Part shown: one piece after another, positions 9,960 through 21,457 of the stretch
How positions within the stretch are numbered: position 1 is the first letter of the stretch
How the letters are laid out: each line of letters opens with the position of its first letter
Assembly: GCF_026914265.1 (NCBI RefSeq)
Contig: NC_069136.1
Location: forward strand, 35,677,406 to 35,741,405
Source of the DNA: Mya arenaria
Taxonomy: Eukaryota > Mollusca > Bivalvia > Myida > Myidae
Length of the DNA stretch: 64,000 nucleotides
Direction of reading: 5' to 3'
Made by a program: the position numbers and the translations under genes
Notes under the pieces: generated by a model
What the model was told of the DNA's origin: nothing
Seen by the model: the letters and a program-made list of their open reading frames with translations, nothing else
Database searches by the model: none

Positions 9960-10499
9960 AACCTTTTTTCAGCTTACAGTCACACTGACCTTGACCTTTG
10001 ACCCACTGACCTCAAAATCAATAGGGTTCATCTGCTGGTCATGACCAATAAGCCTACCTAGTATGAGGTCCCTGGGTCAAAGCGTTCTCAAGTTATTGAT
10101 CGGAAACCGTTTTTCATGTTAAGGTCACACTGACCTTGACCTTTGACCCACTGACCTCAAAATCAATAGGGTTCATCTGCTGGTCATGACCAATACACCT
10201 ACCAAGTATGAGGTTCCTGGGTCAAAGCGTTCTCAAGTTATTGATCGGAAACCGTTTTTCATGTAAAGGTCACACTGACCTTGACCTTTGACCCACTGAC
10301 CTCAAAATCAATAGGGTTCATCTGCTGGTGATGACCAATACACATACCAAGTATGAGGTCCCTCGGTCAAAGCGTTCTCAAGTTATTGATCGGAAACCAT
10401 TTGGTATTCCGACCGACCGACAGACAGACCGACCGACCGACCGACCGACCGACATGTGCAAAACAATATACCCCACTTTTTTCAAAAGGGGGCATAAAA
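9960..10499 (+). repeat. Tandem-repeat element, copy B (5' truncated)
   Basis: Three units of 145 bp carry 'GGTCACACTGACCTTGACCTTTGACCCACTGACC', with perfect palindromes at 10123 and 10268, and a one-base-decayed one at about 9978. A (GACC)n-type tract (10411-10452) and 'TACCCCACTTTTTTCAAAAGGGGGCATAAA' form the end. Copy C at 59.1-60.0 kb is the same subfamily in reverse orientation. Confidence 0.8.
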
Positions 10500-10863
10500 A
10501 GAGTGTCAGCAACCTGCATGCGTGTACACGAGATGATGATCCTCAACTAGCACTCGTACTATTAAAGGACTGCCACTTATACAGATTCTATGGTAATCAA
10601 CTTAGGTGATTTCTGCTGGCTGCTGGTCAAAATGTCCACAGATTAAAACGTCCTATAATCAAAATGTACCCGATTTGGTCCAAAGATTCCCAGCCAAAGT
10701 AAATATGACCCTGACCCCAAACAGTTTACAAAAAGTCCCCAGTTATATTTTATTATATTGGTATTTATTTGTTTATATTTAACCAAACAATGCGATTATC
10801 AAAGAATATATCTTAGCAAGCTGCATGCTTGTACAAGAGGCGAAGCTGGTTGATCCTCAATAA

Positions 10864-11640
10864 GTGATCATACAATTAATGGACTGCCACTTCGAGATTT
10901 TCTATGGTATTACATACAACTTAGGTAATTTCTGCGTGTCTACTGTTGCAATAGAATACCCGATGTTTAAAGAAAACCCACTGGTACCTATACTAATCGT
11001 ATTTATGTCAAGGTAAATTCTAGTTCTAATTGTATTTTCACAAGGTCTCATCCTTTATCTAATTGTTCGCTCATAAATCTATTAACGGGAAACAAGATTA
11101 ATACACCCCACCCCCACATAGGATCTCGTGGGTACGGTTTAACTAAGCAATCGCTCTCTTGGCCTCTCAGAGTGGACTAGGTGAATGCTCTTTTAGCCTC
11201 TCAGACGGGACTACATATCAGGTTTATACCAAGGCCACAAGCTTGAAAACAATCCATACCGTATATATATATATATTATCAAGAAACAATAAAAAAGTAA
11301 CAACTGAACAAATCACATTTTTTACGGTGTGGACTGCAACTGTGAACTAGAAGGGTTTTGCATGTTGCAAGGATGCCGCGATTGTAGTGGTGCAGACAGA
11401 GTGACTAGCGGTGTCTTCTCATTTGAGGGAACCTTTCCAAATTGCTGTTCGTAACTGGTGTAACGAATAACAAAAAAGCTGCAATGCGACGAAACCAGGT
11501 TTTTAATGATCGATAAAAACTTCAGCCTGTGTCTGTTTTACTATTTTTAGTTACAGTGACAATGACCATAGGGACCCCAAATGCATACCCGTGAAAGGTA
11601 TCCATAAACTCTTTCTATAGACCAAGTAAAAACAAGATAT
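10864..11640 (+). repeat. 'TA-box' repeat family copy, first of a tandem pair
   Basis: The segment from 10864 repeats at 11641 (offset 777 bp) with few differences over about 390 bp. It contains 'TGGCCTCTCAGAGTGGACTAGG', a short (TA)n at 11262-11276, then a body (11278-11600) almost identical to 37863-38170. It ends with one 'CAGTGACAATGACC' unit that is tandemly amplified in the 38-kb copy. Confidence 0.75.
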
Positions 11641-12029
11641 GTGATCATACAATTAATGGACTGCCACTTCGAGATTTTCTATGGTATTACATCCAACTTA
11701 GGTAATTTCTGCGTGTCTACTGTTGCAATAGAATACCCGATGTTTAAAGAAAACCCACTGGTACCTATACTAATCGTATTTATGTCAAGGTAAATTCTAG
11801 TTCTAATTGTATTTTCACAAGGTCTTTTCCTTTATCTAATTGTTCGCTCAGAAATCTATTAACGGGAAACAAGATTAATACCCCCCACCCCCACATAGGA
11901 TCTCGTGGGTAAGCTTCAACTAAGCAATCGCTCTCTTGGCCTCTCAGAGTGGACTAGGTGAATGCTCTTTTAGCTTCTCAGACGGGACTACATATCAGGT
12001 TTATATATATATATATATAGCCACCAGCC
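11641..12029 (+). repeat. 'TA-box' repeat family copy, second of the pair, truncated
   Basis: This is a near-identical copy of 10864-11252 that stops in a (TA)n tract at 12002-12018. The body found after the microsatellite in other copies is missing. Confidence 0.75.
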
Positions 12030-13125
12030 GCCATTTTGTCATCAAATTCTCTGCAAGATGTCTGTGCTTTCGTATGGAAAGCGGATGGTTTGTTTTATTT
12101 CTATTTTTTTATATAAATAAAATTATCAAGTAGTTTTAGGCTTATAAGAAATTCTTATCATTTAGGACGAATGATCCGTGGTGTTGACAAAAAATTCATC
12201 GTTCATTGAATTGTATCTAACGTTACTCGAGTCTTTAGATAGCATGAACCACAAGGGAGACAACTCCGATATGGTAAATAACACTCATGCCGAAAAGTTG
12301 TCTCGCTGGAACATGATTTTGTAGGGTGGTTTGCACAGCTTGTAAACTGTAATTTTATTGGACAACCTATCGGAAACCAACCAATAGCAAAACTAGATAC
12401 ATTAATCTTGCTAAACACGTGATTTATTCTCTCCCGCGAAATTTCTGCAAGAAAATAAACACGAATCGAAAGTTGAAATTCCATTCAAAAGGTATGTACA
12501 CGGCGTGTTTAACTTTCTAATTGTGATAATAATGAAGAACAATGTATAACAAATAAAATAACAGTTATTATTTTACTATATTTTGTTGTAAAAGATAAGA
12601 ATTTGGATATATTATGACCCCACTGTAAGATTTACGGAAATCCACGAACGCTTACGAGTGTTTCCGGAATTCTGTTTATCATTTAATATGTACTGTGTCA
12701 GTATTTGATTTTAGCGAGAATTGACTGTTGTTTTCATATTGTATGTTAGGATTAACATTTAATTTAACGATTATTTGTAGTCCCTGGACAAGAATACTCA
12801 TTTCAGAGTATTTAACAATGTTTGAAAAACTGTTGTTTTCGGACAAGCACAATATTCGGATAGAAAATTTATCTGAATGTTGTCTATGTATGTTGGTCTC
12901 ATAAATGGGCAATATTATGATAAATATATTTTATCCGATCTATTTTTGCTTAGAAATAAGCATTTGTTGATTGGAATTGTTAATTTCATCATTTTTTTCA
13001 GGTTTCACTGTTATTAATTTTTGTTGAATGGTGTTTAATTACTGTCACTGGTATGTTCCATTTCTGGCTTCTTTATCGGTAATAGATATTTGAATAAAAC
13101 TTCATTTTGTTAATATTTTAAGGTC
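12030..13125. other. AT-rich region upstream of the SET-domain locus
   Basis: No repeat or coding sequence is recognised. A donor-like GGTATGTAC at about 12491 could end an untranslated first exon of the following gene. ORFs here are random in composition. Confidence 0.3.
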
Positions 13126-13347
13126 ATGTCCTCATCGGAATCTGATTCAGCAAATGAATACCATTTGAGAAGCTCGCAAGACTTGTTCTTGGATAGTCCC
13201 ATTTCTGTGAAACGCCTAAGGCAAAGACTTAACACACCTGAGCCCGAGGAAGCATGTGACGTTATTGTAATAAGTTCTGACTCGGACACTGAGACACAGC
13301 CCCCTGAAACCGACAATTTTGAACGTTCATCCTGTTCCAGCAAACAT
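13126..13347 (+). CDS. N-terminal exon of the SET/recombinase locus
   Basis: ATG at 13126 follows an AT-rich tract ending TTTTAAGGTC. Seventy-four codons read MSSSESDSANEYHLRSSQD, then a basic patch (VKRLRQRL) and an acidic Ser/Asp patch (VIVISSDSDTETQPPE), and stop at a donor (CAT|GTTAGT) in phase 0. The content is typical of a disordered nuclear-protein N-terminus; SSDSD could be a CK2-type or SUMO-interaction-like segment (VIVIS followed by acidic residues). Assignment to the downstream SET exons rests on position, strand and phase only. Confidence 0.55.
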
Positions 13348-13762
13348 GTTAGTTATGTTATATACCTTATTCCCAGTGACGTAGCATAGTTAGTTACTGT
13401 TATAACTAGTATTTGTTTAATGAATGCTTACTACTAACACTTGTTCAAGTGTCCACAGATTTGTGCCTTGTTATGAAATGGAACATACATGAAAAGTTAC
13501 TTATAGCTTTGTTTTAATTTTATTACATTCCATTGAAAATGATTGACGGTTCTTTTCTCAGCAGTATTTAGACAAGGCACTTGTCAGGATGCTTTTTTTC
13601 AGGAACTACACCCTATATTTGTTAGATAATTGAAACAAATAAATAAAGGTGCTGAAATATAAAAAGATAAGGAAATTACTATTAATTTTTGTACATGAAA
13701 TAGTTATAGCTGTGTTAATAATGTTTGTTTATGTATTATGTATACTTAATTTCATATTTTAG

Positions 13763-13916
13763 CCACATGTTCCGATGGATGTAAGCAAATTAACAGATTG
13801 GTGAAACCACAAAAATTACATTTTTGCATTATTAATGTGCCAAATGATATATTTTCAGACCTTCTGAGGCACACAGAATCACCATTGGACACCCCATCCA
13901 CATCAAAGCAGTAAAG
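13763..13916 (+). CDS. Possible small exons between N-terminus and SET domain
   Basis: An 18-bp micro-exon (13763-13780, PHVPMD) has AG and GTAAGC borders in phase 0. A further block from 13859 reads TESPLDTPSTSKQ in one frame and then meets a TAA at 13914. Its phase does not fit the micro-exon, so either it ends a short isoform, is spliced differently, or is decayed. Confidence 0.3.
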
Positions 13917-14042
13917 GAGAAAACTGACCATCGAGAGTGTCGCCACAGGGCTGAATTGTGATTATTTTTCACTATATTTAAGTGCATATAGACTAATTTT
14001 TAGAAGATTTGTGTTGTGTTTGGTTAATATCATGTTATATTA

Positions 14043-15050
14043 TTGTTATATATTGTGAAAAATGCAAGAAAGTATAGCTGTGTTTGTTTGCTAGATAAAA
14101 AAAGACCTGGAACCGTTTTTGGAGTCATTTTTTACATATGCCATATGATATGGCTACCCCCTCATTACAAAAAATATCATAAAAAAAAATATTTATCAAT
14201 ATTTTTTCAAGAAATAAAAAAGTTTTGTACTTTAAAAACATTGTTCTAACAAATAAATCTTGTTTTTTGTTCAAAACTTAACATTTGAAAAATGAGTGGT
14301 TCATGCTACTTTAGATAAAATGAATGATGCATTCTTCCCATCAACTCTGAGATGACTTGAATCTTTGGAATCCAAATAATCTGGTCTGCAAACTTTGAAA
14401 TTCTAGATCGCGGTAGGGTCTAGTATTGAAATTAATGAAAATGTTTATCCACCCATCATCGTGTAGCACGCATGCATAAACATATGGATTTAATGTGAAA
14501 AGTACAGAAGTATGTATGATATGGATTTACACCAATACTCTACCGACTATTTTCAACATAAAACACAAAAAGATGAAAAAGAAGTGATGCGTCATATTTG
14601 TTCGACTATAAGATGTGTGAGAAACTTGGCTGGTCGTGAAAATGTATGCCAACAAAACTCGATAATGTAGCTCCTACCAATATGTTTTACGAGCAGAAAA
14701 ATAGAATGTACTGGCTCGCGTCCTTTTAACCGGACGACCCTAAAACCGGACAGACTCCAAAATTTATATTTTATTCACTCCTCATCAATCAAAAGCTAAT
14801 AACCAAATAACTCTGTGGTTTTAAATCTTCATGTAGCAAAATCAACAACAAAACTTACGTAGAAATTTTTTAAAACACATTTGTTGATGCCTGTTTACAT
14901 GTGCTTTTTGTTTACACTTTGAGGGAAGTTTGCACTGCACATGCGTATGTTATTATTTCATTGAGGCTCGCCATGGGGGCTTTACACTTTCTTAATTTAC
15001 ATTTTTACATCTCAAAATATCTTTTTTGCCTAAAACATTTATAATTCTTA
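14043..15050. other. Intronic AT-rich sequence, no gene seen
   Basis: No structure was recognised beyond A/T runs. Confidence 0.3.
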
Positions 15051-15051
15051 A

Positions 15052-15540
15052 ACAGGGTTCGCACAGGCCTTGAAAAGTCCTTGAATTTGGTTTCAACCTT
15101 GAAAAGTACTTGAATTTAGTGTTTCCTTGAAAAAATGCTAAAAAGATACTTGAATTTCACTGAAAGTCCTTGATTTTGGTCAAACAGCCTTGAAAATACA
15201 TAAGCAGTGTCTGTCCGTTATCAAAACCATGCCTTATTGGTGTAAAAATGAGACAGAAACCTCAATTTTTATAAGTACGTTTGTGTTTGAGTACGAATTT
15301 TAAGTACGAATTGTTTCCGGTCCGAGAAGTTGTTTCGTATGGTACGGTATGGGTTTTATAAAAAGTTTGTGAAGAAAATGGCAGCGTTCACGGTTTCTTG
15401 ATTTCGTGAAAAGCAATGGGGGAAAATCGGAAAAAAATGTTCTTTCCAGCAGAAATGGGTAGTGAAATACCATTGGGTTAAATCCACGAATGACCAACAT
15501 AAGGCCGGATGTACGCTGTGTATGAAGGACACCGATTTAA
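15052..15540 (+). pseudogene. Transposon relic: 'CTTGAAAAGTCCTTGAAT' repeats plus TTF/BED-like finger
   Basis: 15052-15200 holds five or six degenerate copies of 'CCTTGAAAAGTCCTTGAATTT' after a CAGGGTTCGCACAGG start, a layout seen at the 5' end of a widespread animal hAT-like family. About 15430-15535 reads FQQKWVVKYHWVKSTNDQHKAGCTLCMKDTDLTH, given here in short: a Trp-containing KYHWVK motif followed by CTLC. That fits the N-terminal zinc finger of the same transposase class whose C-terminus is at 3.7-4.3 kb. No intact frame remains. Confidence 0.45.
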
Positions 15541-16132
15541 CTCACATGGGAGAAACATACACATGTAATTGATGGGTTGAAATAACCTCACTTTTTAATA
15601 GTGGTGATAATATAATACAGTGTACTAAGTATATATTACAAATAGACATATCAAACAAAGAATTCGGTCTGCATATGTTTATCAAATACAATTGTGCACA
15701 ATGGAAATGTATATACAAGTCTATGAAGAATAATATAGGTATTAAAGTCAATTTACATTTTTTTTTAAGTGACACAATTTCGGATAAAAAAAACAACAGA
15801 TACGTGTTTTTTTCATACGCTATACATCACAACCTTTATTAATGCATGCGTTTTACTTTATTTTGATGTTTTTTTTTCATATCAAATCAATTGTTTTTAT
15901 AAATTCATATTGATAATTTGTTGGGGAAAATTATTTTGCTGGGTGAAAATTATATTTTTGCGAAAAAAAATCCGTGGGGAAGACGCCAACAATTGTCGTC
16001 ACTTTCTTAGAGTAAAAAACCCTGTATAGTAATATTTTAATGGACAAAGTCCTCAGGAACATAACATATTTTTGTTTACAGGACCAGCGAAATGATTTAA
16101 TGAGTAATTTTTTTATTTGTTTTTTTTTTCAG

Positions 16133-18270
16133 CTGCAGACCTCTATAAAAGAATCTCAGTTGTTGAAGGTAAGTTCCTTGATATATATATAATAGATTTT
16201 GTAAGACAGTTTTATCTCAATGTTACATGAATCTCAAGTTTGAATATGAACTCTGTATCAAAAATGATAGGTAAGATTATGCTACTCTGATATGTGTGGA
16301 TTTTTTTCTTTCAAATTCAACAGGGATTTTCATTCAGATTTTTGGGGAAAAGTACTTTTTTAGGATAGGAATGGGGGGGGGGGGGGCAAAATAAGAGATA
16401 CCGGATCCCCTCTATAATCCTCAGCTTTTAATACTGTTACTTCTCTTCTTCTCCCACACAGTTAAAAAAATCCAGTAGGTGTCCTATCTTTAATTTTTAA
16501 ATTATATTGTATTTAAATTTTTGATATTTCAGAGAACAAAAAGAATTTCCCCAGATGAAGAGGCAAAATATTACTGTACACAATCTGTCGTGGACAAAGA
16601 TGGCTTCAAGATCAAGTTTATATCAGATTACAAAGGTAGATATAATGTTACTAAGGTATTTCAATAAAGGCGATTTTAAACCTTGCATTGGTGAGGATAT
16701 TGATCTCACAATGCGGTATGAAATCATTTGTCACAGTAACAGTTTTATTATTTAGTTATGGTCTTGGTGAAACTGAACATCATTCATGGAATAGTATATT
16801 CCTTTACCAAATTAGTGGCATCATAATTGTAAAGAAGATGAGCAGTGCACAAGAATTATTAACCTCAAATATAACTTTTCAGTACTGGTTTATTCATTGT
16901 TATTTTCATTTTTTTTTGTATACCGTTCTATAGAATATTAAAAGCTCCTGAGTCAAGGATCACATCCATTGGTTCTACCTATAGTAAGTTCTTTATAAAT
17001 TTTCTGTAGGAAATTTGAAAGTTTAAACTTTGTAAAACATAGATTCAATTTTTTGCAGGCTTTGGAGTATTCAGTGAAACACGTTTTAATGCTGGAGACT
17101 TCCTGCTTCAGTATTGTGGTGAGAGGATAAGTGCCGAAGAAGGTAGAAGAAGACTCAACAAAATCGGGACGGAGAATAAGTGCTTCTTCTATGAGTTTCA
17201 AGGAGAACAATTATGGTATAGCACTTGTCCGTAGTATTATGACAAATGGATTCAATTGATAAAGAATGCAAATGCTTTTACATATAAAATGGGTAGTAAT
17301 GGGATTTTAAAATATTAGTAATAATGGGATTTTCAAAATTATGCTTTTTCTGGCTACAAGTCAATTTTACTGAATATGGGGGGGGGGGGGGAGGCAAAAT
17401 GATATTTGGTGGCTAGTGCTTATTTTGACTTTTGACTATAGTATATTGTCAAGGATCGATGTAATACCGAATTAACTTGTCTGTATGCTAAACTGCAGCA
17501 TATATAAAATGTACCAAACAACACTACACAAGCATTTTGGGTGCTTTTGAAAAAGTGATGGAAGCTTGCAATCCACTGAAAAGCGCTGGAGTATTTTAGA
17601 CATTTTAGTCTTTACCTCATACAAAGTTAAAATGAGTAAAAGAAATTCTAACATGTAAGAATTTTCCAAGTCCATCTGTATATGACAAACCTATTACTGT
17701 GGTATTATTTTATTTCGTGCTGGTCTTATTTTGGCGCATTTGACCCTACCGCTGATGCGCAAATTTAAGACCATGCACATTTCAAAGTTTACAAGTATTT
17801 AAAGTACAAAACTGGAAAATGCACGAATTTAAGACCGCACAAACTTGTCTTTGTTGACAAATGTGTCAAATCAATATAATAAATAATACCACAGTATACA
17901 AACTCAAGTAAGGTCATGGTCACACAAAATAATTTGTCTTTTCTACTAACAGATAATCTGATGATGTTTGACCCCTGAAAGATGTTAATCTTTTAAGATC
18001 CAATTGTCCTAAACTTTTAACATAGACCAAAATTATACATTCCAGTTGCTTCATCTTGTTGTTCTATTTTGCAGTATAGATGCTGAGGACTCTGACAGGT
18101 TGTGTCAGATGGTAAATAATGCCCCAGATACAGATGTCAACGCAGTAATGAAGCTGAAGGTTTTCTCTAACAGAGAATATCTGTGCCTCTTTGCTGTCAA
18201 AAACATCGAGCCTGGAGAGGAACTGCTCTACAATTATGGTGATAAAGAAAACCTTTGGTGGCGGAAAAAG
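16133..18270 (+). CDS. SET-domain exons, KMT5A/SETD8-like lysine methyltransferase
   Basis: Four exons with GT-AG borders and matching phases: 16133-16168 (phase 0 end), 16533-16635 (phase 1), 17059-17215 (phase 2), 18075-18270 (phase 0). Together they give 164 codons without a stop. The SET fold is clear: GFGVFSETRFNAGDFLLQYCGE at the start (SAM-side GxG and ExxGE-like), a CFFYEFQGEQLCIDA middle, a VNNAPDTDVNAVMK turn, and LCLFAVKNIEPGEELLYNYGD at the end, with the YxYG Tyr expected for catalysis. KMT5A/SETD8 mono-methylates H4K20; the pattern of this domain is closest to that group by eye. The usual N-H-S of the pseudoknot is N-N-A here, so activity or substrate may differ. A 202-bp MITE lies in the last intron. 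Confidence 0.75.
17695..17896. mobile_element. 202-bp MITE with perfect 15-bp inverted ends
   Basis: TACTGTGGTATTATT at 17695-17709 is the exact reverse complement of 17882-17896. The interior holds 'GGTCTTATTTTGGCGCATTT' and 'GCGCAAATTTAAGACC', also partly complementary, so the whole element can fold back. It is in the intron between the third and fourth SET exons. Confidence 0.8.
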
Positions 18271-18445
18271 GTAACTATATCAGAAAAATGTTGCATGTTA
18301 AGTATTTTAGATATTTTGCATAAAGAAACTAATGACATCCAGGTTTACTATTATTACCCCCTACCGATAAAATCAATGTTTTGTCTTGATTAATTTGTTT
18401 ACAATACAATAAAGTCCCCTTATGCTTATGATTATACACTAACAG

Positions 18446-18466
18446 TTCTTGAAGAAGTTGCTGAAG
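18446..18466 (+). other. Doubtful 21-bp micro-exon
   Basis: TTCTTGAAGAAGTTGCTGAAG is bordered by ACAG and GTAAAA. One frame (VLEEVAEG) would read well into the next exon, but its phase does not match the SET exon end. It is listed because the join between SET and recombinase parts depends on an exon of this kind. Confidence 0.2.
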
Positions 18467-18699
18467 GTAAAAACAATGAATTGCATTGTTATTCATCCTA
18501 TTCAATGAGTAATGGATGATATCAATTCATTGAATTTGCATTTTACAAATTTTGAACTTCCACCTCACAACCTTTACAATCATGTAATCACAGTTTAGCT
18601 GTGTGCATCTGACTTGGATCTGGCTATTATTTATTTAATGATTATTTCTGTAAGTCAAACCATAAACATTTCACATGTAGGTTTCCTGCTCGTCTGCAG

Positions 18700-19277
18700 A
18701 TGAATATGCCTTTGGTATTAAAGAAGTGTTGTTTGTGTTGAATACTTTTTATGCCCCCGCTATTCAAAGAATTGCGACATGCATTATGTGTTGCACCTTT
18801 CTGTCCCTATGTACATACGTACTTCTTGTCAACGCATCTCCTTTTTAACTACTAAAATTCACCAATTTTTCCCAGATTACCATTATATTAAGAGCCGTGG
18901 CATCCTTGTCCTATGGACAGATTCCTAGATGGTTTAGATTTTTTAGCTCATAGTGAGTGTTTATGACCACTGGATGCAAAATTTTGAATTTCTTCTTCCA
19001 TACATTGACTCGTTTTAAAAGAAAAACATTAAAAACTTATTAGAGCTTAGCTATTTGGTAACTATGAAGATTATTCAAATTATTACCCTAATAACAGTCC
19101 TGCCTCAGGGGCCAATACAAATATTTAAGGCAAACTTCAACAAGCTCTTACAATTTCATGTAATAGTAAGATTTTGTTACCTTTACATGTGAGCGTTGTG
19201 GCCCATAGGCTTTTTATATAGTTTTAAACCTTTTCATTTTGTTAATTTGAACATGTTTAATATCTTAATATAGAGTG
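18700..19277. repeat. Intronic repeat fragments
   Basis: 'TTTTTATGCCCCCGCTATTCAAAG' at about 18746 resembles the start of the mollusc TGCCCCC-ended elements, but no tandem units follow. Otherwise it is AT-rich without genes. Confidence 0.3.
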
Positions 19278-19527
19278 CAGGGCTGGAAATTTGACTCGCA
19301 TACTCGCGAAATGTGAGACAAAAAATGTCCGCGAGTTCAAAATAATCAAGGTCGCAAAAATTTGCGAGTAGCTAATACAAAAATTAATTCTTTACAAATT
19401 ATGACTTTTATCTTTTCTTTTTCAATGGTATTATAAAATTGTAAGTCAAATATCAATATTGCGAGTTGGAAAAAAATAAACTTGTAAAAAATTGTGCATG
19501 TCGAAAAATGGTAAATTTTGAGCCCTG
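19278..19527. mobile_element. hAT-like MITE, 250 bp
   Basis: CAGGGCTGGAAATTT at 19278 matches the reverse complement of AAATTTTGAGCCCTG ending at 19527 with two differences. CAGGGCT...AGCCCTG ends are typical of hAT-type non-autonomous elements. A clean 8-bp target duplication was not found. Confidence 0.6.
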
Positions 19528-19871
19528 GACTGATTGGATTTATATTTTTGATAATAATACAAAATCTCTTAGTTTTACTCCTTTCACAAGAAAGATATTA
19601 ATACTTGGTAGGCATTTCAATGATTAAAAACTCTGATTAAATCAAGTTTCATTAATTATGCATCTGTTTTGTTTTGTTGATTTAACTTCAGTTTTGTATC
19701 ATTGATTAATCCATTACCTGGTAAATCACTTAAAATGTCATTTTGAATGTTACTCAAGCAACATAATTTTGGTGTTATTATGTGTGACCTAGTGTAACCA
19801 TTGTGTTCTACAAAATAAGTTGACCAAATGGTCTTTAGTATATAAATCATTAAATATGTGTTTTTTTTCAG

Positions 19872-20026
19872 GTAAACAAGAAATCTTAGACTTCATCAGC
19901 AAACACCATTTAGAGTCAATAGCAAAGCTGACATCGAAGGAGCAGTACTGGAAAATAAGAACAAAACTTTTTAATGAGAGAAAAACAACGAGAGAAAAAT
20001 GTCGGTTCAAGTTAATGAAAATAACT
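19872..20026 (+). CDS. Exon preceding the C2H2/recombinase block
   Basis: After a strong acceptor (T-run, CAG), about 52 codons read GKQEILDFISKHHLESIAKL, then charged helical sequence (KEQYWKIRTKLFNERKTTREKCRF). A donor is likely at ACT|GTGACA (20027), phase 0, which fits the next exon. The exon needs one base from the previous exon (phase 1), whereas the SET exon ends in phase 0. An unseen exon or a frame error must therefore lie between. The charged composition resembles the linker before the zinc finger in fish and mollusc Crypton-like proteins. Confidence 0.5.
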
Positions 20027-20436
20027 GTGACAAAGTAATTCTATAATAAAACAAAGTTCGCCCTTGAACATAAAACAATGAAAAACCGTCAGGCCAGTGG
20101 AGCACAGTCACTCATGTGCCTCTGGTTCATTTCAAGTAATTTTTGACAAAAGTTATAGTTCCCAGCCAGGGACTGTTCCGTGGGAAAATAAATGAATGTG
20201 ACCATGACCTACTTTTCCATCTTTAAGCTTCAAATTCGATCCACAGGTTCCTTCAGCTTGACCATTGAAGAATAAGAAGGGCTTTAATACTCATCCTGTT
20301 GTTATCATTGGTTTTCAGTTAAAGTTAAGTGTGCAAACACTATAATCATGAATATCTAAAGAAAATGTCACTACAGCATATTTTCTTTGGAGATATATGC
20401 AGGACTATCATAAACATCTTTATTCTGTTTTAACAG

Positions 20437-21457
20437 GTTCTTCAGAAAGGAGAGGGGAATTTGATTGTGTACAGGAGACCAGGCGTCCCAGCAAATGCAT
20501 ATGACTATATTCACTGTCGTTTTTGTAAAGGTTTTTACCATCACAAACTTCTATGGTCACATGTCAAAACCTGCAGTTTAAACCAGATGGGGCTGAAAAT
20601 GACACTGAGAGAAACTTCATTAGAGAAGCTAGATGTGAAATAGCCCCATTTCTTCAACAACAGGATGAAGATATTGAAATGTTAGATGAAGTTATTGATA
20701 AAATGAAAGAAACCAAAGAAAATCCTGGTCTGAAGAAAGTTTGTCAGGAAGATGAGTTAATAAGACAGTTTGGGTTGTATCATCTGGGAAGATTGGGACC
20801 ACTAGAAGAGCAAAGACTGAAAGACCAAGACAATGTGAGAACAAAAATGAGAAGCTTAGCCAGACTGCTTGTAAGATTAAATGGAGAGGAACTGTTCAGC
20901 TATCCTTTAAGCCATTTCATCTGTGCTCAAAAATTTGATTTGGTGGCAAAAACTGTGAAAGAAATGTATCAAGAAATTGGTTCATCACAGCTGGGCTTAA
21001 ACTTAGGACATTATATAAAACAGGTAAGCCTGCTGAAATCAAGCATGTGCCTTCGCAGACAGGACTGTGGGCGGAAAAAAGAGGCAAACGAGTTCACGGA
21101 AATGTTCGATGCCGAGTGGAAGGGAAAGGTTTCATCAGTCGCCAACAGAAGCAAGCGTCTAAAAGCAATGAACAAAAGATGTGAACTTCCTTCTACTGAA
21201 GATTTGGTGTCCCTCAAAAAAATTCTTGTGGAAGAAATACAAATAAAAATGGAAAACCCAGCACCAACATATCCCGAGTATGTGTACATAACACACTTAC
21301 TGATCGCCCGCATAGCACTCTTCAACAAAAGAAGAGTAAATGAGGTCTCTGAGCTGAAAGTGAGTGACTTCCAGAAGCGAATAAGAGGAGATGAATTAGA
21401 CACAAACACCGAAATCTACAATTCCCTGGCTGTCAGTGAAAAGGCTCTGTTAAAGAG
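20437..21457 (+). CDS. C2H2 finger and recombinase core-binding exon, one frameshift
   Basis: The exon starts in phase 0 after TTTTAACAG. It reads VLQKGEGNLIVYRRPG, then a C2H2 finger: HCRFCKGFYHHKLLWSHVKTC. Right after the last Cys (20572-20574) the frame must shift by one base to continue as FKPDGAENDTERNFIREARC; a single missing base around 20575 explains this. The second frame then stays open for about 295 codons to a phase-2 donor (AAGAG|GTAATG). It is helical and charged with LARLLVRLNGEELFSYPL, like the core-binding part of a tyrosine recombinase, and ends with ARIALFNKRRVNEVSELKVSDF, which matches the first Arg box (catalytic Arg in KRR). The frameshift may be real decay or a sequencing error. 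Confidence 0.65.

Noticed and set aside
8485..10499. CRISPR-like regular spacing
   Set aside because: Repeats are contiguous 140-155-bp tandem units with no unique spacers, in a eukaryotic context.
12203..12484. Minus-strand 93-codon ORF upstream of the SET locus
   Set aside because: Composition looks random, with no motif or splice support.
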